DNA of 64,000 nucleotides from Posidonia oceanica (taxonomy: Eukaryota; Streptophyta; Magnoliopsida; Alismatales; Posidoniaceae): NCBI GenBank assembly GCA_037176725.1, contig JAZBRS010000049.1:11488001-11552000 (forward strand), read 5' to 3'. The translations under genes were made by a program, and so were the position numbers. The notes beneath the pieces were generated by a model, which worked only from the letters and a program-made list of their open reading frames with translations, searched no databases and had not been told where the DNA came from. Of the stretch, positions 37,191 through 48,459 are shown one piece after another; position 1 is the first letter of the stretch, and each line of letters begins with the position of its first letter.

Positions 37191-40100
37191 TGTAGACACT
37201 CCATTTTGATCCCTGTATTAATGGCTTTTCTCTGGTGGATTTAAAACCTAGAAAAACAACCTCAAACCTAAACCCCTGAAATCCCATTTCTTTTCTAGAA
37301 AAAAAAACCTAGAATAAACCCTCACAAAGCCTAGGGTAAAAACCTCACACACAACCCTACAAAATCCTAGAAGCCCACACACCAAGCCCAAAAGCCCAAT
37401 CTTCTTTCCTTTTTTTTTTTCTTTCTTTTTTTCTTTTCTTTCCCCTCTCTTCCTCTTTCTTTTTTTCCTCTTTCTTTTCTCTCAGCCCAAGCCCACTAGC
37501 CTCCTTCTTTTCTTTTTCTTCCTTTTTCTCTCCTTTTTTCTCGGCCCAGCCCATCTCCTTTCCTTCTCCTATTTTTTCCCCCTTCTTCCCTTCTCCACTG
37601 CCACGACACCTGCAACCTTCCCCCCTCATTTCCCTCCATTTTCAAATCATGCCGTCACACCCCACGACCTCCACGACCCACGGTCAGCCTGCCTCCACCA
37701 TGCCACCACTCCACCATGTCCTGCCACCTCTATGGCCGACGACCAACAGCAGCACCTTCCCAACACAGCCACGACCTTCCTTCACACCCACAGAACCCAC
37801 AGGGACACATGGACAGATCACAGACACTCACACACAACTGAGGACTCCATTCACACACTTAGAGAGCTACCCAATTCACCCAGCAATCTGAGATCTTCCA
37901 CGCAGCACCAGAACGTCCCTCCCAATCTCCACACTCACAGCAACACCCACAGACACCCACAGAGCACACACAGATCCCACACTCGTTCACACACTCACAG
38001 CATCATCCTCATAAACCCAATTTAGCCCCAACACTCCCAGAATTCCCCGACAGCCACACAGCAATCCCAGTTCACTCACAAACACCCAGCAGCAACCCGT
38101 TTTGATCCACTGCAATCTCACACTCCTCACACGCTCCATTCACAGACAACACACATTCAACAACCCAATTTCGCATCCTAGCAATCCTTGAACTCCCCAC
38201 AACTTCATAGCAATCCCCAATTCCCCCACGAACACACAGAGCCACCCATCTTCTTCACAAACACCTGCAGAACCCATTTCACCCCTCACCCACAGACGAC
38301 CTCATACAGCAACACACCACCCAACTCATCCCCTCTCCACCTTCACCAGCCTCCGACGAACCCACCTGCAAGAGCCAATCCACAGTGAGAGCCACAGAGA
38401 GGAGAAGAGAATAAAAAATCCACAGAGCACCCATTTGCCAAAATCGTGAATTAAGAGGGAAAGGAGGGGTTTGACGCTTCCCTGAGCTTCGGAGGACGCC
38501 GAGTAACTCACTCCGGTCAAGCCTGCAGCACGCCGCCGCCTCCAGTGCCCCCTCCACCTACAGCACCACCGCCACACCCACCCGAGCTCGATAGACCTCT
38601 CCGAGCGCTTCCTCAGGTAGTGAAAGCTTCCATGAGCTCTGTCGTTCCTTGCTCTTGCTTCCTAGCCTATTTTTTGTGCATTTCGTGCCCTGTACTACAT
38701 TTTCCACATCGCCGGCCTTCTCCTTCTTTCCTGGCGCCAACCGTCGTCTGCGAGCAAGCTCCGCCGTGCCGGATAGCCTGCCGTTCCTCCAGACCGCCTC
38801 CAGGCCCTCTCTAGACCCCCAACAGCTCAGCCGAACGCCGCCTGTGCTCCGTCGCCGCCTCCAGTGCCTCCCCAGCTCTCCGGATCACCGGCCAGCTCGT
38901 GTTGACTGTAGCAACTTGAGTTTTAAAAGTTTTAATTGTTTTAACTTAGAACATTGAAATTAAGTCCAGTAGGTTTTATGTTTGCACTTAGGTCCTGGTT
39001 TCGTTTGAATGTCATTTAAATTTTATTTTTAATCTTATTGCATTAACAAAAAGTCCTGTAACTTACTTTTATTGCATTTAAGTCCTCAAAGCATTCATCC
39101 ATTCATTTAAATCATGTTTAAAATCATATTGCATTACGGAAAAGTCCTATAACTTACTTTTATTGCATTTAAGTCCTTAGGGCATTCATCCATTCATTTA
39201 AATCATGTTTAAAATAATATTGCATTACAGAAAAGTCCTGTAACTTACTTTTATTGCATTTAAGTCCTTAGATCATTCATCAATTCATTTAAATCATATT
39301 TTTAATCTTGTTACATTGCAGAAAAGTCCAGGAACTTATTTTAATTGCATTATAGTCCTGTTTGCTGTGAACCAATCATTTAAATCATGTTTTTTAATCT
39401 CATTGCATTGCAGAAAAGTCCAGTAACTTATTTTAATTGCATTTTAGTCCTGTTTGCTTTGAATCAATCATTTAAATCACGTTTTGAACTATATTGCATT
39501 GCAGTTTAGTCCAATAACTTGTTTTATTTGTATTTAAGTCCTGCATGCATTTAAATGTCATTTAAGTTACATTTTAAACCATATTGCATTGCAATAAAAT
39601 ACAGTAGTTTATTTTAATTGCATATTAGTCCAAAATGTTAGACTATTGCATGCTTGCCTGTTTATTTTGCTTTTGCAATTTAGTCCAATAGTTTATGTTA
39701 ATTACATGTTAATCCTAACTTCAATTGATTGCATGTTTGTTTTGCATTACACATAAGTTCAGCATATATTCTAAACTGCATGTAGGTCCACTCCTTGCAC
39801 TATTACATGCATATCTTTTAATTAATGTTGCATTTTGCCCCTATTGGCATTCTACATTGCTGCATTAGTTTTTAGCGCACCTTAACCCTACTGCGTTGCA
39901 TCTTTTCCACAATATTGCACTTAGGCCCCTGCAATTTTCTGTAATTGCATTTAGATCCCTATGTTTGCATTTTTGCATGCATTGCATTCTCATTGCATTT
40001 GCACATTGCCCCTTGCACTTTTTCTATCACTATTAGCCTCATTGCATGTAGGATTCGCTGCATTGCATGCATACATGGGCATTTTGCATTTAGACCCCCA

Positions 40101-40195
40101 TTTAAACCACTATTGCATTAGTATAGGTTTCACTTGGCCCTTGATCCATCTGACTTGGTCCCTGAATAACTTTTGATCGGACTGTTGGTTTTCTC
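37191..40195 (+). mobile_element. 5' LTR of element A, 3' part deleted
   Basis: It begins TGTAGACACTCCATTTTGAT. The order is a pyrimidine tract (37400-37600), CA-rich DNA (37640-38400), a GC-rich segment ending GTAGCAACT (near 38915), a 90-bp tandem repeat, and GCATT-rich DNA up to CTTTTGATCGGACTG near 40180. This matches the order of the LTR at 1-1939 up to about position 650 there. The rest (conserved GTGCCTAACACC block, LTR end, primer binding site) is missing, and sequence homologous to the interior of element B follows at once. Confidence 0.7.
39040..39600 (+). repeat. About 90-bp tandem repeat x 6 in the LTR of element A
   Basis: Units start at about 39052, 39142, 39233, 39323, 39414 and 39504 with AAAAGTCC or TTTAGTCC, and contain AACTTA, ATTTAAATCA and a GCATT word. 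Copies diverge towards the right. Confidence 0.85.
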
Positions 40196-40384
40196 ACTTG
40201 CTTGGATTTCGCTTTTTGCTTGCTTTATACCTGCTTCCATGCTTGTTTGCTTGCCTTATGACTGTTTACTTGCTTTATTGCTTGCATTGCCCTTGCTTGC
40301 TTTATTTATGCATTATACATGTCTAAATGCTTGCTTGGCGCAATGATACATGCCTTTTGAGTGGTAAATGCTTTGTTTTACACA

Positions 40385-41710
40385 ATTGCTATGCCACCAC
40401 ACATGCACATGCCATATATTCTTGCCTTTTGGTATGATGAGTGTTTTCTTTTCACTATCATCTCCACGATACCAACACATACCATAAGCATGCCTTTTGT
40501 AATGCTGTGTGTTGCTTGCTTGTGATATTTGGGTGATTTTCTTCCCCTTTTCGCTTTAGGCCTAAGGACAACTAGAGACTTGGTTGCTTCCCCCAACGGC
40601 AAATTAAAAACAGCAAGTAAAAATCAGCTCTAGGAGCAACTAGAGACGTAAACACACATTCACCTCCTTTGCGTTAATAAAACATGCAAGATAAAAAACT
40701 TGATCATTTGCATGAATCATCATATAAGGCATGCATCTTATCATCTCTGAGTCCACCTACCAGTTTGAGAAGGACAGTCCCGGTCTTTTCCTTCATTTGT
40801 TTTGGCGTGGGGTGAATTGGTTGGTCTGTCCCCCCTTGTCTGGGGTCATGTCGGTGTTAGTAGAGGGTACAACCTTTGCTTTGGCAAGGGCTGAGGCTCC
40901 TAACGCACCACCCGTTGTTTGCCTGAGCTCTGGCCAGGACTAAACGGGGACCTTACTTTCTGCCTGAGTCGGTAACCCGTACACTTGTGGGAGTTTGAAG
41001 TAGACAACCTACTAGGAAACACTAGATTGGTGAGAGAGAGCATGCTAGAAAGCATACATTTGCATGAGTGCATTCATACCACCAATTAAGCATTCACATT
41101 TTACTTCGGGTTTTAGCTTTTGCTTGTTGTGTTAGTTTTGCCTTGTTCTATGATTGCTTGCATGCCATGACTTTCTGTTTCTTTCCCCTTCATGCATATG
41201 CCATGCCTAGGATATTAGAAACATGTTTGCTCCCCTTTGGCTTAATTTAAAAGCAACAATAAAGTCAACTTTTAAATCTTAAGCACAACTAGAGCCAAAC
41301 TTGCAATTTTCCCCCCTTGGCTAAATAAAACGCAAGTAAAATGCTTTAAAGCATATCGCATGATCGATTCATCTTAGAAAGCATGCATCTTCTCATCTGA
41401 GTCCACCTATCAGTCCGAGAAGGACAGTCCCAGTCTTTTCCCTTATTTGCTTTGGCGTGGGGTGAATTGGTCTGTTTGTTCCCCCTTGTCTGGGGTCGCG
41501 TCAGTGTTAGTAGAGGGTACAACCTTTGCTTTGGCAAGGGCCGAGACTCCTAACGCACCACCCGTTATACCTGGGCTCTGGCCAGGGTTTAGACGGATAC
41601 CTACTTTTTCTGACCTTGAGTCAGTAAAATCCATACCCATGAGTGAGTCTGAGTAGGCTGCCTACTCAGGACATGCATGATGAGAGAGCACATACTAGGG
41701 CATTTATTGG
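40385..41710 (+). repeat. 655-bp tandem duplication in the leader of element A
   Basis: The block with GCATCTT...GAGTCCACCTA, GAGAAGGACAGTCCC, TTGTCTGGGGTC, GTACAACCTTTGCTTTGG and ACGCACCACCCGTT occurs at 40731-41000 and again at 41386-41650. Element B has it once (50005-50290). The duplication therefore arose in element A or was lost from B. Confidence 0.8.
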
Positions 41711-42239
41711 CATGTGTGCCATTCATGCCACAAATAAATAACTTTGCAGCTATCTAACTGCTTTGTTTGTTTTCTCAGGTCTCGAGTCATGCTCGATTGC
41801 ACGTCTTCAGGTCACATCAGCTCCCTATCCTTGCATACAATTTCTGACTATCCTGTTCCCTATTTTGCCTGTCTAGATCCTCTCCATTGCCATAGGGGAT
41901 CCATCCTTTGGTTCGTCGCCTCTCACGGATTCCGGGGTTGATAGTAAGTCTCCCCCTTTTCTTCTAGCCGGCATCCACCCCTCTCTCTAGGCCCCTCCTT
42001 CGGGAGCACTCCCTGGTCCAGCTACTTTTGCCTTCTCTCTACCTGTGGCACCTCATGCCGAGGCACAGGGTCAGCCCCAGTTTTCTCTCGGCACCGATGG
42101 ACTGAGCTATCAGGTGTCTCCTTCGTCTGTGGGTCAATTTCCTTGTCCTTCCACCGTGTCTTTTACACCTACAGCTTTGGTCCCTCTTTCCAGCTAGTCT
42201 GCTCCCCTGCCTCAGGGATCGTCTGTGATGTTTCCTACC

Positions 42240-43640
42240 GAGATATCATCTCCCCTATGGCGCCGCCACACCCTTCGCCAGTCGTGTCCCCCTTCAACCT
42301 TCATTTTAAATTGCTTTTGTATCCATCTCCTGGTCCTTGTGTCGAGGCACGTTCCTTTTTCCCTTTAGGTTCTTCTGTTGAGTTCCCCCTTCCTAACCTA
42401 GTAGAACCCTCGTTGGAGCCCCCCATGTCCTCTAGGTCCACTACCCTGGCCGCCTTATCCTCCCAAATTGAATCCTTTTCCCGGTTGGCTCAAGAAATGT
42501 AGGCCCTGGCTCAAGCCTTGCAGAGTCAGCTTTCTACTCTAGCACCCCCTGTCTCTCCTTTTGTGCCCCCTCTTGACACCTTCTCCGTCGGGCCTATGCA
42601 CCATGTCGCATCGGCTCGATAGGGATCGCAGCCTAAGGAAAGACAAGGTCGCCGCACCGAGGGTGACTACACTTCGCCAGCCAGCCCGTTGAGTGAAATC
42701 TTCCCTTTGGTTGCACCGTTCCTGAGACTCCCAACTGTCCGTCTGTCACTGAATCCCCCTCCGTGGTGGCATAACATGGATTAGTTCTGCAGCTTCCATC
42801 GAGCCTCGGGGTACTCGACTGACAACTACCACGCTTTCCGGGACTAGTCTGATTTCAGGCTCAGCGGCATCTGGGCGCGGGAGGCAGATTTAGCACCCTT
42901 GGCACCACCAGCTCAGCCTGACCCGTTTGCCTGCCCCTCTTCTGGGTGCATGACCTTTGAGGAGGCTGGGACCTTGGAGATTAATCCCTCCCCTTTTGCC
43001 CTTGCTGACTCCTCTTCCTCCCTGACCGATCCTTCTGGTCGCGTCGGTCTATCTTTGGCTCTGGCCCCCTTGGTTTCCTTATCACCCCTGTCTCCTCTTG
43101 CACTTTCGCTCCCCCCTCTCGAGCCCTCTCTTGATGCTCCCCCCGTCGAGCTAGCGCATCACGTCGTACTAGCTTGGTAGGGACCGCAACTGAGACAAAG
43201 ACAAGGCCATTTCGACTTCGCCATACTTCGTAGGCCACTAAGCGTCGTCTTTCCTCAAATTGTGTCACTTCTGGGGCACCTGGAAGCTTGCCCGCCATCA
43301 GACCCACTTCCGTGGGGGTATGATGCGAATGCGTACTGCCTCTACCATCGAGCCACGGGGCACTCGACGGATGACTCCCATACCCTCTGGGACATCGTGC
43401 AGGAGCTCATCAGCTCTAAATCCTTGGGGTTCGATCTCATCACTCCCGACTCTGTTCCTTCCCCGACGGACCCTTCTGGCTCCATTGGACTCCTTCAAAC
43501 CCCCTATGCTGTCCCACATCTTGAGCTTCCTGTTTCCTTGGTTCAGCCAGAACGATTATACAAGGATAAGAGAGTACGTGGCCGGAGACGCCAGGGTAGC
43601 ACTAGCGGCGCGGGAGCGGATCCAGCACCTCCATCCTGAG
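42240..43640 (+). pseudogene. Gag remnant of element A with duplicated zinc-knuckle module
   Basis: Two modules about 545 bp apart each have the form SPLSxxFP...L...P...CxxH...GxSTDx. The first (about 42690-42850) reads FCSFHRASGYSTDNY, with a stop before it. The second (43262-43639) reads YCLYHRATGHSTDDS and continues to DIVQELI. They match the single module of element B (HCDYHRATGHLTDNC). Both copies in element A have lost zinc ligands: His to Tyr and Cys to Tyr in the first, Cys to Ser in the second. The gag core seen in element B is not recognisable. TAG stops occur at several places where Gln is likely. Confidence 0.65.
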
Positions 43641-43650
43641 GTTGCTGGCA

Positions 43651-43667
43651 GGTAAGTACCTCTTACC
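43651..43667 (+). other. Splice-donor-like hairpin after gag, element A
   Basis: CAG|GTAAGTACC follows gag, and GGTAAG...CTTACC forms a perfect 6-bp stem over the donor. The same arrangement is at 52984-53000 in element B. Confidence 0.5.
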
Positions 43668-45305
43668 TTGTCTTTTACTTTTGCATGCATTGTCATTCAT
43701 TCTTCCAGTTTTGTTTGTTTTCATGTTTTCTCGCATTATCAAAAACTATAAAAATTATAAAATTCGTCAAAATCTAAAAACATGCATTTTTCATTTCCTG
43801 CATGTACATATCATTTCCTACATCCTGTAGAAGACAAAAACATAAAAAAAAAATCAAAGAATCAAAAACAACAAAAACATGCTTTCCTTTCCGCTGGTTT
43901 TCCCTTTTTAAGTTTTCTTAAAACAGAAAAGTCATAAAAAATACAAAACACATGGAAAAACCCAAAAACATGCTTGTTCCCTTTCTAAAATACAAAAAAC
44001 CTAGAAAAAATTTTATAATAAGAAAACCTGGTTTTGGACAACAAGCAGCATCGAGAGGATGTCAAGCTTCGACAATCTCAGGCAGGTCTCACCCAAGAAG
44101 CACCATTTCTTGCATGTGGCTACAAAGTGAGACTGAGAGCAGAACAAAGCATCTCGCTGAGCTCAAAACTCCCAAAGCGAGATCCACCTTATCAAGAGAG
44201 TCCACTAGACATGGAAAGGACCAAAGCAGAGTAGAACATGGCCAGAGGCTGCCTGTACACACAGCAGAGGCTAAGGGTGTGCGCTGACCAGCCGAACTCT
44301 TAACGCCTCATCTAGGACCGCTACCCCAAGAGGGCGAAGACATGCATATCCAAAAGAATAGAGATCATGTGAGAAAAAATATGATAACAAGATACACATG
44401 CTGGGTACAAAAAAAAAATGAAGACAGAAGTTGAAGAAAGAAGACGCCCATGAGAGGAGTGATTCAGACAAGCATCGAAGCCCCCTCAACTTTCAATTCC
44501 AAGCACCACATTGCCAACTGCACGGGAAACCTTATTAGGAGGACCTGGCCCCACCCTTCGAGCACAGTAGCACGCTCCAATCCCTTGTGCAGACAACAAC
44601 TCTACCTCCTTGGTAGGCTAGAAGCAACTCCAGTCACTCAAGAGGGAAAAAAAAGAAAACTCAACCCGAGAGTGTCAAAAGCGGTAGTCGGTCCTCGAGG
44701 ATTTAAGACGGAGGCAATGAAGCTAGATCCAATGCTTCTGCTACCCACATGTAGTCAAAGGTTATACTCTGCGAAGCTGAGGCCTCATCTCGAACTAAGA
44801 GTGAGAATGAGAGCCACCAACCACAACTTAACATGGAGTTGCTCGAGGATCGAGAATCCCCTGAGTCAGAAAATGCAGAAGCACCCTCTCGACATCAGCT
44901 GCTTTGAATCCTAAGCCACCAAAAACATAATTGCATCATAATCTATCTTCCCCTTCTTCTGTTTTCGAAAATTGGAGTCAAGGACGAGCACCTTTTACCT
45001 GACCTCGTTCAGAGGCTCCGTGCTTTTTCAAAAGTTTTGGCCCCCCATCGCGTTGGGTAGGTCCATGATGACCGGCATGACCATCATTTGTCACTCCGTG
45101 GTGTTACATTGCATGCCCACTCTGAGACCATTGCACACCCACCATGATGGGTCCCCATTTTTTTCGAGCATCATCCTACATTTTCCCTGTGTCCCGGGCA
45201 GGTAGCCCTAACTACCCGTTTGGCAAACGCGTCAGTTTTGCCTATATCTGTCGCTTTTTCGATGCCAAGGGCGCTTCGGCTATTCCCTGTATCATTCCTG
45301 ATACC
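43668..45305 (+). other. Noncoding 3' interior of element A
   Basis: It is homologous in order to 53001-55290 of element B: A-rich DNA, the block with TCTCAGGCAGGTCTCACC (44079), GAGCTCAAAACTCCCAAAG, AAGAGGGCGAAGACATGCATATCC (44328), and one two-hairpin unit at 45193-45242. It is shorter than in element B because the hairpin arrays are largely missing. No coding sequence is recognised. Confidence 0.7.
45193..45242 (+). repeat. Single two-hairpin unit, element A
   Basis: Stem 1 is GGTAG-ccctaa-CTACC (45201-45216). Stem 2 is GGCAAAC-gcgtca-GTTTTGCC (45222-45242). The stem bases differ from those in element B while pairing is kept. Confidence 0.7.
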
Positions 45306-45864
45306 TGTAGACACCCCATTTTTGCGGTTGACCGTCGATGGATCTTTCTGGAAGCTTGCTCAGAAGCGGCGAACTTGACCAAAACCCCATCCAAAACCTC
45401 AACCAAAACTTTAACCAAATACTTCACTCCATTTAAACCAAATCCCAAAACCAAAACACTAAGCCCAAGCCCATTTCATACCCAAGCCCATTTCAAAAAC
45501 CAAAGTCCACAAACCCTTTTTTTCACAAGCCCACAACCCCTTTTAAAACTCCAAAACCCTACCACTTTACAACTCACCTTTGAACCTAATACACAAGCCC
45601 AGCCGGTCCAGCCCACTGGATCTCACGCACAGTCGCCGTTCACTGTGGCGACTATGCTGTCGCCAATTTTAGTGGCAACTGGTTTAGTTGCCATCTTGAG
45701 GGGCGACTAACTGTGAGATATAGAGCTTTGAACTCTCCCGCCACGTGCTCGTTTGGACTTTTCAGGCCACCATTTGTCGACTTGCTCCACACCGCGCACG
45801 CCACCTCCTCACCGACCACGCCAGTCTCTCGGCGCTCGCTCTTGTGCACACCACCTCTGGCCAT
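45306..45864 (+). mobile_element. Outer LTR, 5' piece, split by element B
   Basis: It begins TGTAGACACCCCATTT and continues into proline-rich-looking CCAAAACC DNA. It contains two perfect hairpins of the GTCGCC family (45631-45653 and 45673-45693). It is interrupted at 45864 by element B, and the remainder resumes at 60733. Confidence 0.7.
45860..45864 (+). other. Target site duplication, left (GCCAT)
   Basis: The five bases before element B; GCCAC at 60733-60737 follows the right end. One C/T difference fits decay after insertion. Confidence 0.6.
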
Positions 45865-46085
45865 TGTAGACACCCCATTCTGATAGCCTGGAAGATGCTG
45901 GATTCTCCTGCAACTTGCTTGGACTCTGGGATGGCTATCTTTTTTTTCAAACTGACCCATTTCTACCCAAAACCAAATCTAAAACCCCACCTAAACCCCA
46001 AAACCTCAACCTAAGCCTTTTGCACCTTTTCAACCCTTTTTAAGCCAAGGCCCAATCCCATTTCAGCTTTTGACCTCCTAGGCGT

Positions 46086-46172
46086 GTTGGACGCTGGCAC
46101 GGGCAGCGTCCAATGTTGGACGTGCTCTGTGCTAGCGTACAACGTTGGACGCGCTCTACACCAGCGTCCAAC
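46086..46172. repeat. First hairpin cassette, 5' LTR of element B
   Basis: Inverted repeats around GTTGGACGCTGG...AGCGTCCAA and GTTGGACGCGCTC...CCAGCGTCCAAC, with a third between them (GTTGGACGTGC...GCGTACAAC). It starts 933 bp before the next cassette, about four times the 230-bp spacing of the others. Confidence 0.8.
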
Positions 46173-47018
46173 GGCCTGGGGGTTGCAACGGCTGCTCCGC
46201 CACCTTTGGCTCACTTCCCTCCTCTCCGCCACCCATACACAGTTACTACCCATCTCACTCACCACTCTAAGCCACTCACTAGCTGCCAAGGCCGAGTAAC
46301 TACCCTATCAGGTCGTCTACTCCTCCCCAGCGCCTCTCCCGCTCACTCCACCTCTCACTGCCACAGCCGCTGGATTCTCTGCCACCAGCGACTTCGGCGA
46401 CCACCTCCTGCCAGTCCACGCCCTCGCCTGCCATGCCTCGTGGCCTCCCACTCACACCCAAGCCTGCCACGCCCTTGCCGTTGCCTACAAACAACTCTGC
46501 AACCTCGGCCTTCACCCATGAACCCAACAAAACCACACAAAATAGCCACCTTCTCGCCATTGCACAGCACACCACAGCCCTCCTAGTGAGAATTGAGCGA
46601 CACCAGAGCAAAGAGCAAACTCCCATGACCCCTCTCGAGCATCCAGCAACCTCTCCCGAGCCACCAGCACTCCAAGCAAGCTCGTCGGAGTAGCCTCGCC
46701 GCCACCTTTCGCAACGCCAGCTGCAAGCGCAAACACGCTTTCTGGGCCGCAACCAGGTAGGTTCTCACTTCCCTTAGCTAGTGCACGCACGTAGTAGCAT
46801 GATAGGATAGTTAGCACACATGCATGCCACCTTGGTTGGTCGGAATTGGCCCGGCCTCCAGCCGTGAGGTGGAGGAGATGGGTGGCCCGATCTGGCCATC
46901 CATTTCCAGCTCTGAATGCATGGGCGTGTTCGTCTCGTCCCCCTATTGCTTCCTGGATCCTGAGGTTCCAGTTTTGGATCGATCTTAGCATCGATTGGGC
47001 TGGAGGTTTGCTCGGCCT

Positions 47019-48459
47019 GTTGGACGCAACATCTGGTGCGTCCAACGTTGGACCAGCCTTGAGGCAGCATCCAACGACCTGCAGTTCTATTTGCTTGCCT
47101 TCCCCTTTTATTTTGCTTCTGTGATGCTTTAGCTTGCATGCTTAGCTGCTGTTTTGTTCTAGCATGTTCTCTTCCTGTTTCTAGATGCCATGCTAGGTTT
47201 GGATTCATGTTTCTTGCCCCTGTTTAATCTGCTGTTCTTGGGTGTTGGACGCTGGAATGTAAGCGTCCAACGTTGGCCGCTGTGCTTTCAGCGTCCAACG
47301 CCCCTGCATGCCTGCTCTTACTTTACTGCTTTGAAGTTATGCTTATTTTATGATATGCATTCAATCCATGTTGCATGCCTCCAGTTCACCTATTTGCAGT
47401 AGCTTACATGCATGCTTAATGGCTTTATTCTGAGCTTAATTCTTTTTGCAACTTGATCTGCTATTTGTCTGTGTTGGCCGTGCAAGTCCCAGCGTCCAAC
47501 GTTGGATGCTGGTGCATCCCGCGCACAACGCTCTTGCTTGCTTACCTGAGTTGCAATGTTTGATTGATGCCTCCTATTTGCTTGGTTGTTTCATTTATGC
47601 ATGCATGTGCCTTGTCCTAGCATACTTGCTGTCATTTAGATGAATGCTTTAGGGTTTGCCATGCTCATCTCCTGTTGCTGGTTGCTGTGCTGTCTTCCTG
47701 CGTTGGCCGCTGGAGGCACCGGCGTCCTACGTTGGACGCTGGATGCAGCCGCGTCTAATGCACAGAGACCACAGCACCCAACTTCAAGCTTGCATCTGGC
47801 ATTTTGTGTTTGCATCTTAGCAGTCTGAGCATGCTAGTATGTCCTGCATGTCCTTGGCTTTTCCTCTACGAATCTCAAGCTTTGTTATCGATTTTTTGCA
47901 TGCATTTTCTTTCTGCAGTTTCCATCTCTCTGCGTTGGCCGCTTGCTGTCTCAGCGGCTAAGGTAGGACGCTGGCCATTCCAGCGTCCAACGCCGAGAAC
48001 CCACTGTAGCTTGTTCTTTTCTGATTTGATCCTCGTTTCTTTTGCTTCTGATCGCTTTTAGTGCATGTTCAGCATCACTTATCTGCAGTAACTTAGATGC
48101 ATGCTTTGGTGTTGGATTTGTCGCTTTGCATATGGCCTTTGTGATGTTTTTTGCCTGCAGGGTGTTGGCTGCTGAGTGCTCTAGCGACCAACGTTGGACG
48201 CTAGGTACTCTACGTCCAACACTCTGCTCTGTTTTAGCTTGGTTTCTGTCTGTGCCTTGCTTCCAAATTGCTTTCTGGCTGCTTTCTTGCCTATCTTGCA
48301 AGTCCTGCATATCTGCCATTGCCATGTTGCACTTGCATAGCATGCATGCATTTAGAAAGCATTGATTTCTCAAGAATTGCATGCTGTTTGCCTCCAGTAG
48401 GCGTTGGACGCCAGCATTGCCAATGTCCAACATTGGACGCAGTTATTGCTGCGTCCAAC
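47019..48459. repeat. Seven double-hairpin cassettes, about 230-bp spacing, 5' LTR
   Basis: Cassettes of about 57 bp start at 47019, 47244, 47473, 47702, 47934, 48164 and 48403. Each is two back-to-back inverted repeats of the type GTTGGACGCTGG-n-CCAGCGTCCAAC. The GTCCAACGTTGGAC junction between them is itself palindromic. The spacers are T/G-rich, differ from one another and contain GCATGC words. The pattern looks like an old tandem array in which only the hairpins stayed similar. Confidence 0.85.

Larger units (their letters stand above)
37191..45305 (+). mobile_element. Element A: gag-only, non-autonomous Gypsy-type element
   Basis: A 5' LTR (37191 to about 40195) is followed by a leader, gag remnants and a long noncoding 3' interior that match element B in order and in sequence blocks, such as GAGAAGGACAGTCCC, ACGCACCACCCGTT, the donor hairpin after gag, and TCTCAGGCAGGTCTCACCC. 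No protease, polymerase or integrase is recognisable, so mobility would depend on a partner's enzymes. An LTR begins at 45306 where the 3' LTR is expected, but its start differs from the 5' LTR beyond the first dozen bases. Confidence 0.75.

Noticed and set aside
37357..37629. Lys/Glu-rich frame on the - strand
   Set aside because: Reads the complement of a pyrimidine tract in the LTR of element A.
44450..45710. Frames of 150-190 codons in the 3' interior of element A and the outer LTR
   Set aside because: They cross the LTR start at 45306 and are not kept in element B's matching sequence.
46300..47208. Several frames of 90-180 codons in the GC-rich part of element B's 5' LTR
   Set aside because: Overlapping frames on both strands, interrupted in the 3' LTR counterpart (57600-58440); base composition explains them.
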